This document shows, in pieces, positions 17,213 to 24,801 of a stretch of DNA of 32,087 bases. The stretch spans positions 1 to 32,087 of the forward strand of contig DIPH01000049.1 in the NCBI GenBank assembly GCA_002424045.1, written 5' to 3'. The position numbers and the translations under genes are program-made. How positions within the stretch are numbered: the stretch's first letter is position 1; each line of letters opens with the position of its first letter. The notes under the pieces are model-generated. The model made no database searches and was not told where the DNA came from. It saw only the letters and a list, made by a program, of their open reading frames with translations. The DNA comes from Firmicutes bacterium UBA5493 (GTDB lineage: Bacteria > Bacillota > Limnochordia > Darwinibacteriales > Darwinibacteriaceae).

Positions 17213-18451
17213 TTAGATGGGCAATTCTACGGAAAAAATCGTATTTGCCCCGACTGTACTAGTGATTTTAATTGTTCCTCCATACTTTTCTACTACTGAT
17301 TTGGCAATTGCTAGACCAAGTCCTTGCCCCCCTTCGTTTCTACTTCTTGATTTCCTGACCCGGTAGAAGCGATCAAACACCCGGTCTAGATCTTCGGGTT
17401 CTATTCCTTCACCGCTGTTCTCAACAGTCAGGTAGACGCGGCGTTCAGCCTCTGCCAAGTTTAGGGAAATAGAGCCTCCTTCCGGAGTATATTTGATTGC
17501 ATTATCCACCAAAACACTAACTAGGCGGGTTAATGCTTCTAATTCACCATGATAATACACCTCTTCTTGGATGCAGACATTTAAGCCTAGCCCTTTCTCA
17601 TTGATATAGGCTGAAAGACCCTTAATCTGTTGTTCGACTAATTCACTGAAGTTGATTCGCTCGTTTGTCTCGACGCCTGAGCCAATGTCCTCTAGATAGA
17701 GCATTTCATTGACCAGATTAACCAGGCGATCGAGTTGATCTTTTAAGAAACCAACCCATTTTTCCTGGGATTGCACTGTTTCAGCTTTGTTTGCCTGAAT
17801 TACGGCAAGGTTGGTAATTGCTGCAGTGAGGGGTGTCCTTAGTTCGTGGGAAATGTCCGAGAAGAATTCTCCCTGCCTTTTAAACATTTCTTCAATGGGC
17901 TTGACAGATAGCTCCGTGATTAGTTTGCTAACAAAGTAGACAAAGATTAGACTTACCAAGGCTATCGTAATTAGAGTAAAGGCCGTGGAACGAAGATGCT
18001 GAGTAGACGTTGTCACATCAAGAACCACGATCTTGATGCGTTCACCGTTGATCTTTTGCTTTTGGTATTTGTAAAAGCGATCATCGACCCTGATTCGGGC
18101 AGCTATATCGTCTTTTGCCACAACCTCGCTCAAGATATTGTTCGTCTGTGATGAACTGAAACTATCATGTGCGTATGATGTCTTGAAGTACTTGAAGATA
18201 TTGGAATCAATAAGGGGTTGAATGTAATCATAGGTGGCCACATCAATCTCTGAGATGAACAGATGCGGCGTGTCACTGCTGCTATGGATCTCTCCGAGGG
18301 GCATGGACATGTAAGTATTGATTAGTCTTGTAGCAGATTGCTCCGAACTAAGCCAAGTAATGACATAAAAGCCAAGGAGGGCTGCGGAGAGTATGAAAAA
18401 AATCAAAAGCATATTGACTAACATGAATTTACGCCTCAAGGCTTGGAACAA
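17213..18451 (-). CDS. Membrane sensor histidine kinase (HPK1a type)
   Basis: 412 residues. The order is transmembrane helix 1 (about 9-33), an extracytoplasmic sensor region of about 120 residues (34-156) that I do not recognise, transmembrane helix 2 (about 157-177), HisKA with phospho-acceptor His202 in SHELRTPLT, and HATPase_c. The ATPase shows an N box (Asn317 in LVDNAIKYTPEG), G1 NSGEGIEPED, F box DRFYRV and G2 GGQGLGLAIAKS. The start is TTG at 18451, using GGAGGG inside the end of the response-regulator gene with a 2-nt gap, so the pair is translationally coupled. Position suggests it senses a glycan product or envelope cue for the sugar operons (inference). Confidence 0.95.
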   Translation of the reverse strand: MFQALRRKFMLVNMLLIFFILSAALLGFYVITWLSSEQSATRLINTYMSMPLGEIHSSSDTPHLFISEIDVATYDYIQPLIDSNIFKYFKTSYAHDSFSSSQTNNILSEVVAKDDIAARIRVDDRFYKYQKQKINGERIKIVVLDVTTSTQHLRSTAFTLITIALVSLIFVYFVSKLITELSVKPIEEMFKRQGEFFSDISHELRTPLTAAITNLAVIQANKAETVQSQEKWVGFLKDQLDRLVNLVNEMLYLEDIGSGVETNERINFSELVEQQIKGLSAYINEKGLGLNVCIQEEVYYHGELEALTRLVSVLVDNAIKYTPEGGSISLNLAEAERRVYLTVENSGEGIEPEDLDRVFDRFYRVRKSRSRNEGGQGLGLAIAKSVVEKYGGTIKITSTVGANTIFSVELPI

Positions 18452-18453
18452 TT

Positions 18454-19125
18454 TTAACCCTCCAGTTTGTAGCCGATGCCCCTGATAGTGATGATTCTTG
18501 CTTGGGAGCCGATCTTTTTCATTTTTCTACGAATGGACGAAATATGAGCTTCCACATTATTATAAGTGACGTCGCTGTCCAGAGGCCACAACTTGGTGAT
18601 AATAGCTTCCTTGTCAAAAACATGGCCTGGATTATAGAGAAAGAGTTCGACGAGATCCGACTCTTTGGCCGTTAACTGCACCTTTTTTCTGTCAGTCTGC
18701 AGAGTGGCAGTTGCAATGTTCAAAGAAATATTGGCCAGCTCAACGGTTTCAGTCTTGTACGTATCCTGTTTTCTCCTATATAAGGCCCGTAGTCTCGCCT
18801 TCAGCTCTGTCGGATCAAATGGTTTGGTTAGGTAATCGTCTGCACCGGTATCTAGGCCTGTAACTTTGTCGCCGGAGCTGCGCTTAGCCGAAAGCAGCAA
18901 AACCGGCACTGTATTCCCTCTGCTACGAATCTCAGAAAGCACTTCAATGCCGTCTAGCCCAGGTAACATAATGTCTAGCACTATTATGTCGTATCCACCG
19001 CACATGATATAGTCGACTGCAGTAAGGCCATCGTGGACATACTCCACTGTCCATTTTTCTCCTTTTAAAAGTTCTTTTAGCGACTCACACAACTGCACTT
19101 CATCTTCAACTAATAAAATCTTCAA
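18454..19125 (-). CDS. OmpR/PhoB-family response regulator
   Basis: 223 residues. The receiver domain (1-115) carries the acidic pair Glu7/Asp8, phospho-acceptor Asp51 in VLDIMLPGLDG, and Lys101 in LTKPFDP. The winged-helix DNA-binding domain (about 128-222) ends in the conserved RGIGYKLEG. Such regulators bind as head-to-tail dimers to direct repeats spaced about 11 bp, the pattern found upstream of both sugar operons. The start is TTG at 19125 with GAGGTG upstream, and it overlaps the small ORF at 19106-19186. Confidence 0.95.
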   Translation of the reverse strand: MKILLVEDEVQLCESLKELLKGEKWTVEYVHDGLTAVDYIMCGGYDIIVLDIMLPGLDGIEVLSEIRSRGNTVPVLLLSAKRSSGDKVTGLDTGADDYLTKPFDPTELKARLRALYRRKQDTYKTETVELANISLNIATATLQTDRKKVQLTAKESDLVELFLYNPGHVFDKEAIITKLWPLDSDVTYNNVEAHISSIRRKMKKIGSQARIITIRGIGYKLEG

Positions 19126-19186
19126 CGGAGATCACCTCGCGAAGCGTTCCTTCTATATCCGCGACAATTAATTCCTTATAGCCCAT
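19106..19186 (-). CDS. Possible 26-codon leader ORF overlapping the response-regulator start
   Basis: Minus-strand ORF encoding MGYKELIVADIEGTLREV and 8 further residues, preceded by AAGGTG at about 9-nt spacing. It overlaps the first 20 nt of the response-regulator gene in another frame, with the regulator's Shine-Dalgarno inside it. Its translation could therefore couple to, or tune, regulator synthesis. No homology recognised. Confidence 0.3.
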   Translation of the reverse strand: MGYKELIVADIEGTLREVISVEDFIS

Positions 19187-19213
19187 GCTGATCACCTTCG
19201 CATTCTTTGCGTC

Positions 19214-19339
19214 CTACTTTCTGCAGAATGTCCCGAAATCCCTCTTATCGTCTCTGTGGAACGAGCATCCTCTACACCCCAAGACGAAGATCATAGCTAT
19301 TGCTGCCAAAGCCATGATGCTTCCTAAAGAACTCACCAT
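19214..19339 (-). CDS. Possible 41-residue membrane peptide or remnant
   Basis: ORF with one strong transmembrane segment (SIMALAAIAMIFVLG) followed by a Cys-rich basic tail GCRGCSFHRDDKRDFG. The open frame continues upstream of the Met to about 19460 without a clear ribosome binding site, so it may be the tail of a decayed membrane protein rather than a gene. It lies between the araA remnant and the two-component operon, in the same direction. Confidence 0.25.
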   Translation of the reverse strand: MVSSLGSIMALAAIAMIFVLGCRGCSFHRDDKRDFGTFCRK

Positions 19340-19467
19340 ACCATCGCTGGGTAGGCAAATAAACCCATCGTAAATGAGACCCTTCAACCAGGCCGTGAGG
19401 GTAAATATAAAGTCTTTCCCAGTGGAAGATAGGTAGGCATGGGTAATACCGATATTGCAAAGGTACC

Positions 19468-19496
19468 ATTATAGTTGAATACCCATTACTGTATAA
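19468..19496 (-). promoter_or_regulatory. Weak promoter candidate upstream of the two-component operon
   Basis: A perfect -10 TATAAT on the minus strand (19473-19468) with a poor -35 TTATAC 17 nt upstream (19496-19491). It is the best candidate for transcription toward the response regulator, about 340 nt from its start. The weak -35 makes this uncertain. Confidence 0.3.
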
Positions 19497-20491
19497 TGCA
19501 AGCATTAGTCCCAAATACGAAATTCATGCGAATTGTGTGAGGTACAGTCCCCAACTCCATCCTACCTTTAGCAATGTGGTAATAGATCTCTCCGAGACGG
19601 AGTTCCTGCTTGAACTTTCTAACCTCCGTATCCTCATCAATAAGCAGGTACTCAATGCCTGCCATCTCGCAGTAGTCTTCCACATACTCGGGAGTAAGAG
19701 CCTGACTAAACACCGAATAGTGGGCGCCTCCAGCTAAAATCCAACTCTCCGCAGCAACCTTGAGGTTAGGTTTCGGATCCCAAAGAGCCCTAGCCACCGG
19801 GAGTTTGGGCAAATCAGCAGGGGGGTTCACTACATCAACTTTATCATCCGGAAACGATTGCCTAAATCAATCAGAGAAGCGCAGATAGCTGGCCCCGTAG
19901 GTGCCGCGAAAAGCAAACGAGCCGAGTTCTCTTTCCCGCCAATATCTAAGGTTGCACATCCAAGACTGGCTTATCTGCGGCAATAGACTCACAGACTTCG
20001 AGCATGTGGGCACCGGCTCCCCTCGGGATCGAGGTGATAGACATAGTCTTCCATAAAAGACGTACCGCCCTCAAGACCAACATTCATCACCTTCATCGCC
20101 CTCAAAATGGCTGCTGTTTTCCAGTCACCTTCCGCACCAAAGCCGTACCCATCGTTCATCACGCGCTGAACCGCTAAGCCTGGAAGTTGCTTGAGACCAA
20201 CAAGGTCTTCGAAATTGGTGGTAAAGCCCTTGAACCCGCCTTCTTCAAGGAAAGAGCGTAGACCAATCTCGATACGAGCCGAATCCCTGAAAGCCTCTCG
20301 CTCTACCCCGCCTTCCCGAACTCGATCGGTTAAGACATAGCTCGCTTCATATTCCTTAAGGAGAGCATCGACTGCCCCTCCGTCGCCGCTTCTACATGTG
20401 TAATTAAATCCCCTAAAGAATAAGCATTGACCTCATAATCCAACTGAATTTGGGCCGCAACCTTATCCCCTTCTGTGACAGCCACACTCAC
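19486..20491 (-). pseudogene. araA: L-arabinose isomerase remnant, truncated and frameshifted
   Basis: Pieces of L-arabinose isomerase can be read in order but in several frames. They begin VAVTEGDKVAAQIQLDYEVN, then VDALLKEYEASYVLTDRV, GLKQLPGLAVQRVMNDGYGF, GAEGDWKTAAILRAMKV and LEGGTSFMEDY. Next is GAHMLEVCESIAADKPV, and finally LPVARALWDPKPNLKVAAES near 19800. The N-terminal part (about 200 residues) is missing. I count at least four frame breaks: near 20390, 20020, 19960 and 19850. A small deletion after DPEG removes a few codons. The 114-codon C-terminal ORF (19486-19830) ends in a tail encoded by the dispersed repeat at 19535-19551. The enzyme cannot be functional. Confidence 0.85.
19535..19551 (+). 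repeat. Dispersed GGGACAGTCCC-type repeat, degenerate copy
   Basis: GTGTGAGGTACAGTCCC matches the core of the repeats at 21261-21300 and 30581-30620 at 14 of 17 positions, in the same orientation. It lies at the 3' end of the araA remnant and encodes part of its abnormal C-terminal tail. Confidence 0.45.
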
Positions 20492-20492
20492 C

Positions 20493-20669
20493 ACTTTTTA
20501 TAAGTTCGGCATCAAACGCAATACCATGCTCCTTTAGTGCCTTTTTATAACCTTTAATCCTTTCTTGCGATGGGATCACACCCTCAGGTCCATTGATGTA
20601 GCCAATGCGTCGATGTCCCAAACCCACCAAGTGGTCCACAACTTGCTGCGCGGCATTAACATCGTCAGG
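20493..20669 (-). pseudogene. LacI-family regulator fragment
   Basis: About 58 codons of the LacI-type effector-binding domain are readable: DDVNAAQQVVDHLVGLGH, then RRIGYINGPEGVIPSQERIK, then GYKKALKEHGIAFDAELI. The DNA-binding N-terminus and the rest of the domain are absent. At its 3' end the sequence passes directly into the araA remnant, with a 2-nt overlap of the recognisable parts, which indicates a deletion that fused the two genes. It may have been an AraR-like arabinose regulator (inference from the neighbour). Confidence 0.75.
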
Positions 20670-21100
20670 TAAAACGGAGTTTTTCTTTAACCACTAGGGT
20701 GTTGGCAAATTCAGGGTCTATGTCGGCACTCGCTTCAGGAAAACCCACCGCCCTAGCCAGTCCCTGCTCTACGAGATCTGTAAGTTTTACCTGGACTACT
20801 CCCTCTTTGTCGCCTCTTATTTCATAGACGATGTTAGGATCCTCAACCGTGACTAACTCGACCCAATCGCGTGCAACGTCAATTTGAATTTCTGCTTCGT
20901 ATGGCAATTCGTCGCCGAGCTTGACTTTTATAAGATCTTTATCTCCAACACGATAGCGAACCGGCAGCTGTTTCAGAGTACAATCCCACGACTTTCATAT
21001 TGCCGTTAGCCTCCGCCCCAGCTACAATCGGTATACAGAAAAGTGCTACCATCACTAGAATTGAACAAAGCAAGACCGCAAACAAAAGGCGATTTTTCAA
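20665..21100 (-). pseudogene. Frameshifted small secreted protein, unknown
   Basis: The start is TTG at 21100 with GGGAGG 8 nt upstream, followed by a signal peptide (MKNRLLFAVLLCSILVMVAL..., cleavage near IVAGA). That frame stops at 20939. A second frame takes up the protein from about 21000 (SWDCTLKQLPVRYRVGDKD) and runs to a stop at 20665 (VVKEKLRFT). One indel near 21000 would rejoin them into a protein of about 145 residues, acidic and probably beta-rich, with no family I recognise. It may have lost its C-terminus at the junction with the LacI fragment. A -10 TATAAT lies at 21149-21154 on the minus strand. Confidence 0.6.
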
Positions 21101-21176
21101 TTGTTTTACCTCCCTTTGGCCTAATCATTGCATGTCAAACTCATGATCATTATAAGTAAACACAGGGTTAATATAA

Positions 21177-21198
21177 ATGGAATATATTTTATTTCCAT
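21177..21198. repeat. Inverted repeat in the divergent intergenic region
   Basis: ATGGAA / TTCCAT arms with an A/T-only 10-nt centre, between the decayed secreted-protein gene (minus) and the lipoprotein gene (plus). It could be an old operator of the lost LacI-type regulator. The remainder of 21101-21390 holds one dispersed repeat and no recognisable promoter for the plus-strand gene. Confidence 0.3.
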
Positions 21199-21260
21199 GT
21201 AACAATCTATAAATTTGCCCTCAAGCTGGCGCAAAGCGTAAGTGTTCTTGGAAAAACGTA

Positions 21261-21300
21261 CGAAATCCCTGCAAAATGCGCGCGGGACAGTCCCTCAAAC
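21261..21300 (+). repeat. Dispersed GGGACAGTCCC repeat, copy 1
   Basis: A 40-bp element matching 30581-30620 at 34 of 40 positions. The most conserved part is TGCGCG-x-GGGACAGTCCC followed by TCAAAC (21277-21300). The core GGGAC-A-GTCCC is a palindrome around a central A. Similar short palindromes accompany REP-associated (Y1/RAYT) transposases in other genomes, but no such transposase is present here. Confidence 0.6.
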
Positions 21301-21396
21301 ACGGCGAGAGTAACCTAAGGTTGGGGTACAAGGTTTGGCAGGATTTTTCTCATTTTTCCAGAAGATGGTTAATATCGCAAATTTGGGGGTTTGATT

Positions 21397-22098
21397 ATGA
21401 AGACAAAGAGTCGTTTATTGGGTTCAACGATTTTCTTCCTTGCTGCCATACTACTCACCGGGTGTGTAGGAGGACTCACCGGTGGTGATACGGACCAGAC
21501 AGTCCAAGGTTTTCTAACCGAAGTGACCTCTGCCATTGTAAGTCTGGGGCCTGAGCGAATTGCGGCTCTAATTGATTTCCCCATTATCTTTAGCGATGAG
21601 ATTTATAACGAAGAAACCGGTACTGTAGAGAATATAGACGTAAACATCACTAGCGCCAATTTTGTTGACTTCACCCAAGATGCTTTCGATATCGCCAGGG
21701 CCGACGGAACCAGGTTGTTAGTGAAAATTACTGTTAAGGACGACGGAATACTTTATGGCCAAAACACCGCCGTAATCAAGGATGCTGTGGTCAGTGTAGA
21801 GATTGAGTTCAAGGAAGAAACAGCAAAAAAACTGTCGGACTCAATCGGCCGAGCCATCCTTGACGAACTCGCTAGTGGAGAAACACTTTTTTCTGAGGAA
21901 GAAATCCATGAAATACTTGAAGACGCGTGGAAAGACTTGCGCTATGAAATAGCAGGTGAGGGTGAATGGCCCGGACAATGGGGGCCGGTAGAGGAAAACC
22001 TGCAAGACTTTGAACTCAAAAAGGTAGGTACAAAATGGAGATTTAGTACTTCCGAGGTTTCCCTTGGAACGCTCAGCGTATTGAGCAGTCGCCTTTAG
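21397..22098 (+). CDS. Putative lipoprotein, unknown function
   Basis: The only plus-strand gene. 233 residues. The ATG at 21397 has GGGGG 7 nt upstream; a TTG at 21391 is possible. A lipoprotein signal peptide ends in the lipobox LLTGC (Cys at about 23), followed by a Gly-rich linker. The mature part is acidic with mixed alpha/beta character: DQTVQGFLTEVTSAIVSLGP, then a beta-rich segment to about 140, a helical stretch EETAKKLSDSIGRAIL, and a C-terminal KKVGTKWRFST that resembles the last strands of NTF2/DUF4878-like secreted domains. I do not recognise the family. It faces the HAD gene convergently, with no clear terminator in the 36-bp gap. Confidence 0.8.
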   Translation: MKTKSRLLGSTIFFLAAILLTGCVGGLTGGDTDQTVQGFLTEVTSAIVSLGPERIAALIDFPIIFSDEIYNEETGTVENIDVNITSANFVDFTQDAFDIARADGTRLLVKITVKDDGILYGQNTAVIKDAVVSVEIEFKEETAKKLSDSIGRAILDELASGETLFSEEEIHEILEDAWKDLRYEIAGEGEWPGQWGPVEENLQDFELKKVGTKWRFSTSEVSLGTLSVLSSRL

Positions 22099-22134
22099 TA
22101 GTCCAACGTTGCGAGCTTGTTCGACTTGTTTGAT

Positions 22135-22821
22135 CTAGGTCAACCGGCCCTTTAAAAAGTACTCTCTGTCGAGTTCGAAAAAATCCATGTGAACGGCAAT
22201 GTCTTGATTCAACGTAAGGGTATCCCCACTCCAGGCGCTATCACCTCCCATAAGCACTATCTGTCCCGCCTGTGAACGATACGCAGCCTCAAGGCCCATT
22301 GGAGAGTCTTCTACCACCATACAATTCTGTGGCTCTAGATCCAATCTCCGAAAAGCTCGCAGGAAGATGTCTGGGGCAGGTTTTCCCTTTATTGCTCCGT
22401 CATCATATACTACACTGTGGAACGAGAACCACTTGTCCAGTTCAAAGACTTCAAAATAGAAGTCTAGGTTTCGTTTTCCCGAAGAGGTGGCTATGGCCAT
22501 GGGTACACCCTGCCCCTTGAGACGATCAAGAAATTGCGGTGCCCCAGGAGCCAGTTTCAGCCCTTCTCCATCTTCGAGACACAACCTTCTGTACAGAGTC
22601 TCTTTTTTCTCTTCAAGCTCCTTTAGGATGTGGCCATCCGCATCGTGACCTAAAAGGAATCGAAGGATGTCAGGTGTTGTTCTTCCCTGGACCTTCGTCT
22701 TCAGTTCTTCTGTCGTTAGTTCATACTCCCTAAGCTCACGGGAAAGCATCGTCCATGCTACGTTATGCTTCTCCGTATCCCAATACAATGTTCCGTTGAA
22801 ATCAAAAACGATTCCATGCAA
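22135..22821 (-). CDS. HAD-superfamily hydrolase, copy 2
   Basis: Complete paralogue of the left-edge HAD, about 228 residues. Motif I is FDFNGTLYW with the same Asp-to-Asn change. Motif II is in ATSSGK, motif III Lys in KGKPAPD, and motif IV VVEDSPMGLEAAY. The cap helices lie between about 20 and 90, as in beta-phosphoglucomutase-like proteins. I prefer the TTG at 22821 (GGGG 8 nt upstream, matching copy 1). GTG 22830 and ATG 22860 are in-frame alternatives. It follows a hairpin and a TATAAT element, so it is probably a separate unit from the chemoreceptor genes. Confidence 0.88.
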   Translation of the reverse strand: MHGIVFDFNGTLYWDTEKHNVAWTMLSRELREYELTTEELKTKVQGRTTPDILRFLLGHDADGHILKELEEKKETLYRRLCLEDGEGLKLAPGAPQFLDRLKGQGVPMAIATSSGKRNLDFYFEVFELDKWFSFHSVVYDDGAIKGKPAPDIFLRAFRRLDLEPQNCMVVEDSPMGLEAAYRSQAGQIVLMGGDSAWSGDTLTLNQDIAVHMDFFELDREYFLKGRLT

Positions 22822-22874
22822 GCAGATCACCCCATACGTTGTAAGGCACATATTTGTCAAGCACTATGTCTAAT

Positions 22875-22921
22875 ATTATAACAGACTCCCCGGGTTATCT
22901 GAAGTAACCTTGGGAGTCTGT
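22875..22921 (-). terminator. Hairpin terminator after the chemoreceptor, with an overlapping -10 element
   Basis: ACAGACTCCC (881-890) pairs with GGGAGTCTGT (912-921), and GGTTA with TAACC inside it. On the minus strand the stem is followed by TATAATATTA, a weak U-run that also contains a perfect TATAAT. It can therefore end the chemoreceptor transcript and provide the -10 for the HAD gene; a -35-like TTCAGA lies 17 nt upstream. Confidence 0.55.
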
Positions 22922-22932
22922 TTGGATGCCTT

Positions 22933-23580
22933 CTAATTGTTCAATTTGAAATGCTGTATGAGCTCCTTTAATTTGGTTCCCATATCCATGAGATCTTGGG
23001 CAGAGTTGGCTACTTCCTGCATAGAAGCTGCTTGCTCCTCTGTAGCGCTTGCTATCTCATGTCCACCACTGTTGACTTGCTCTAACCCTGCTGTGAACTC
23101 TTCTACTTGCCGCTCGATCTCTTCTACTGCTTCCAAAATATTACCGAGAATCTCACTGCTTTGATTTACATTATCTAACGCCATTTCTGCCTGCCTAGAA
23201 CCCTCACTCATACCGCTGACTGTGGCTGTAATTCCGTTTTGAATCTGGCCTATCAGTGACCCAATATCTGTAGTCGCCGTAGAAGACTGTTCGGCGAGTT
23301 TGCGGACTTCATCGGCAACAACTGCAAAGCCTCGCCCATGTTCACCAGCACGAGCTGCTTCAATCGCGGCGTTGAGAGCCAACAGGTTGGTTTGATCGGC
23401 AATCGCACTAATAGTGTTGACGATATTTCCGATCTCGTCAGATAATGAACCTAGACTACCTACTTCGTTGGCCAAGTTTTGGGTGTTGTCGCGTAGTATT
23501 TGCATCTGGCGGACGATGTCCGAAATGGCCCTAGTTCCATCAGTTGCTTGACGAGACACACCTTGAACCGTTTCATTCAT
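22933..23580 (-). CDS. Methyl-accepting chemotaxis protein, C-terminal signalling fragment
   Basis: 215 codons encoding the cytoplasmic signalling coiled coil of a chemoreceptor. They include the conserved hairpin tip (AIEAARAGEHGRGFAVVADE) and the flanking methylation helices, and end LIQHFKLNN. The ORF opens at an ATG that is an internal Met of the full receptor. It overlaps the upstream ORF by 4 nt in another frame. Restoring one base near 23590 would give ...SMNTNAQVMNETVQG... and an intact receptor of about 620 residues. On its own the fragment lacks membrane and ligand-binding parts. Confidence 0.85.
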   Translation of the reverse strand: MNETVQGVSRQATDGTRAISDIVRQMQILRDNTQNLANEVGSLGSLSDEIGNIVNTISAIADQTNLLALNAAIEAARAGEHGRGFAVVADEVRKLAEQSSTATTDIGSLIGQIQNGITATVSGMSEGSRQAEMALDNVNQSSEILGNILEAVEEIERQVEEFTAGLEQVNSGGHEIASATEEQAASMQEVANSAQDLMDMGTKLKELIQHFKLNN

Positions 23581-24797
23581 GACTTGGGCGTTGTGTTCAT
23601 GGAGTCAAGGGTACCCGAAAACTCATTGGTAGTGCTAGCAACCTCTTCGACAGAAGCACTCACCTGCTGCGAGGCGGCTGCCAGTCTTCCACTTGTGTCT
23701 GCCAAATCAGATGTCGTTCTTGAAGTTAAGCCAAGGACCTCCTTGATACTTTCCATAGTCTTATTCAAAGCGTTGGCAACTGCGCCAATCTCATCCTTAG
23801 AGCTAACGTCTACAACTTCTGTCAAATCTCCAGCGGCAGCCGCTTCAATAACTACCTGAACTTGTTGTAATGGATTAGCGATTTGCCGACCGAGGATAAT
23901 GGCTACTAAAACTCCAATAACCAGAAAGGCTACCGATACTACGACAAAAGAGCTTCGCAAAGCATAGACATCTTCAAGCACTTCGGCTTCCATGGCTCCT
24001 ACCCCGATCATCCAGCCAGTAGAGGGGACAGGGGCAAAACCAATAACTCTGCGGGTTCCATCTAGATTATACTGAGCAACGCCGGTATTCCCTACTCCCA
24101 ATGCACGTATGGCCGCGCCAGCTTCCGCAAGGTTTCCTGTATCGGTAAAGAGGTTTCTTTGATTCATAACGTACTCACGAGTGGGATGGGCGAATAATGT
24201 GCCAGCTGAGTTCAAAATTAGAGCCCAACCATTATCACCGTAACCTAGTCTATCGGTAATTTCATTGAGTGCTGTTCCATCTCGCCTCCCAACCAGGACG
24301 CCTACTATTCTTCCCTTTTCTTTAATGGGAACCGCATACATTAAAACAAGACTATTATCGACCCTACTAATCAGAAGATCCGAAACCACAGAACGTCCCT
24401 GAAGAGCTTTAATAATATGATCGCGGTCACCCAAATTTGCTATAGAACCATCAGTATATTGAGCAAACCCATTAGGATCAACTACACCTATTGCTAGATA
24501 CAATCCTAGTCGTTCTAGTTCAGATTGGAGAATTGGCCTTTGCAATGCCCAATCCATACTTATTATCTCTGGTCTAGCCGCGATGGTCTCAAGAGCGGTC
24601 AATTGCACTTCAAATCTGCTTTCTAAGTACTCAACAGCTTCTTCAGCTTCCATGATGAGAGCTTGCTCAACTTGCTTGGTAACAGCTGATGAACCTCTGC
24701 TGTAAGCGAAAAGCCCCAATCCCACACTGATAACGAGTACGAGAACGCCTACGAACACACTAATTCTGACTGCAATACTCCGTTTCAAGAAATGCAT
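23577..24797 (-). CDS. Methyl-accepting chemotaxis protein, N-terminal sensor fragment (frameshifted)
   Basis: 406 codons. Transmembrane helix 1 is at about 12-29, followed by a dCache-type periplasmic ligand domain (about 35-275) with the typical YAVPIKEKGRIVGVLVG and GWALILNSAGTLFAHP segments. Helix 2 (about 280-302), HAMP (about 303-358) and the start of the signalling helix follow. The frame fails at SMNTTPKS-stop, where a single missing base near 23590 separates it from the downstream ORF. The ATG at 24797 follows the CheW stop by 4 nt. A real mutation or a sequencing error are both possible. Confidence 0.88.
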   Translation of the reverse strand: MHFLKRSIAVRISVFVGVLVLVISVGLGLFAYSRGSSAVTKQVEQALIMEAEEAVEYLESRFEVQLTALETIAARPEIISMDWALQRPILQSELERLGLYLAIGVVDPNGFAQYTDGSIANLGDRDHIIKALQGRSVVSDLLISRVDNSLVLMYAVPIKEKGRIVGVLVGRRDGTALNEITDRLGYGDNGWALILNSAGTLFAHPTREYVMNQRNLFTDTGNLAEAGAAIRALGVGNTGVAQYNLDGTRRVIGFAPVPSTGWMIGVGAMEAEVLEDVYALRSSFVVVSVAFLVIGVLVAIILGRQIANPLQQVQVVIEAAAAGDLTEVVDVSSKDEIGAVANALNKTMESIKEVLGLTSRTTSDLADTSGRLAAASQQVSASVEEVASTTNEFSGTLDSMNTTPKS

Positions 24798-24801
24798 CCC
24801 C

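Noticed and set aside
19190..19216. GGACGCAAAG on the minus strand, resembling the core of a GEMM riboswitch, upstream of the response regulator
   Set aside because: The upstream GGCAAAC block, the receptor helix and the 3' CGCCGGGTT block are all missing, so only a 10-nt chance match remains.
19431..19488. ATGGGTA / TACCCAT inverted repeat near the araA remnant
   Set aside because: Seven-base arms about 35 nt apart are expected by chance and fit no terminator or operator pattern.
19272..19514. 80-codon minus-strand ORF after the araA remnant
   Set aside because: Aromatic-rich random composition, no ribosome binding site, and it conflicts with the membrane-helix frame in the same stretch.
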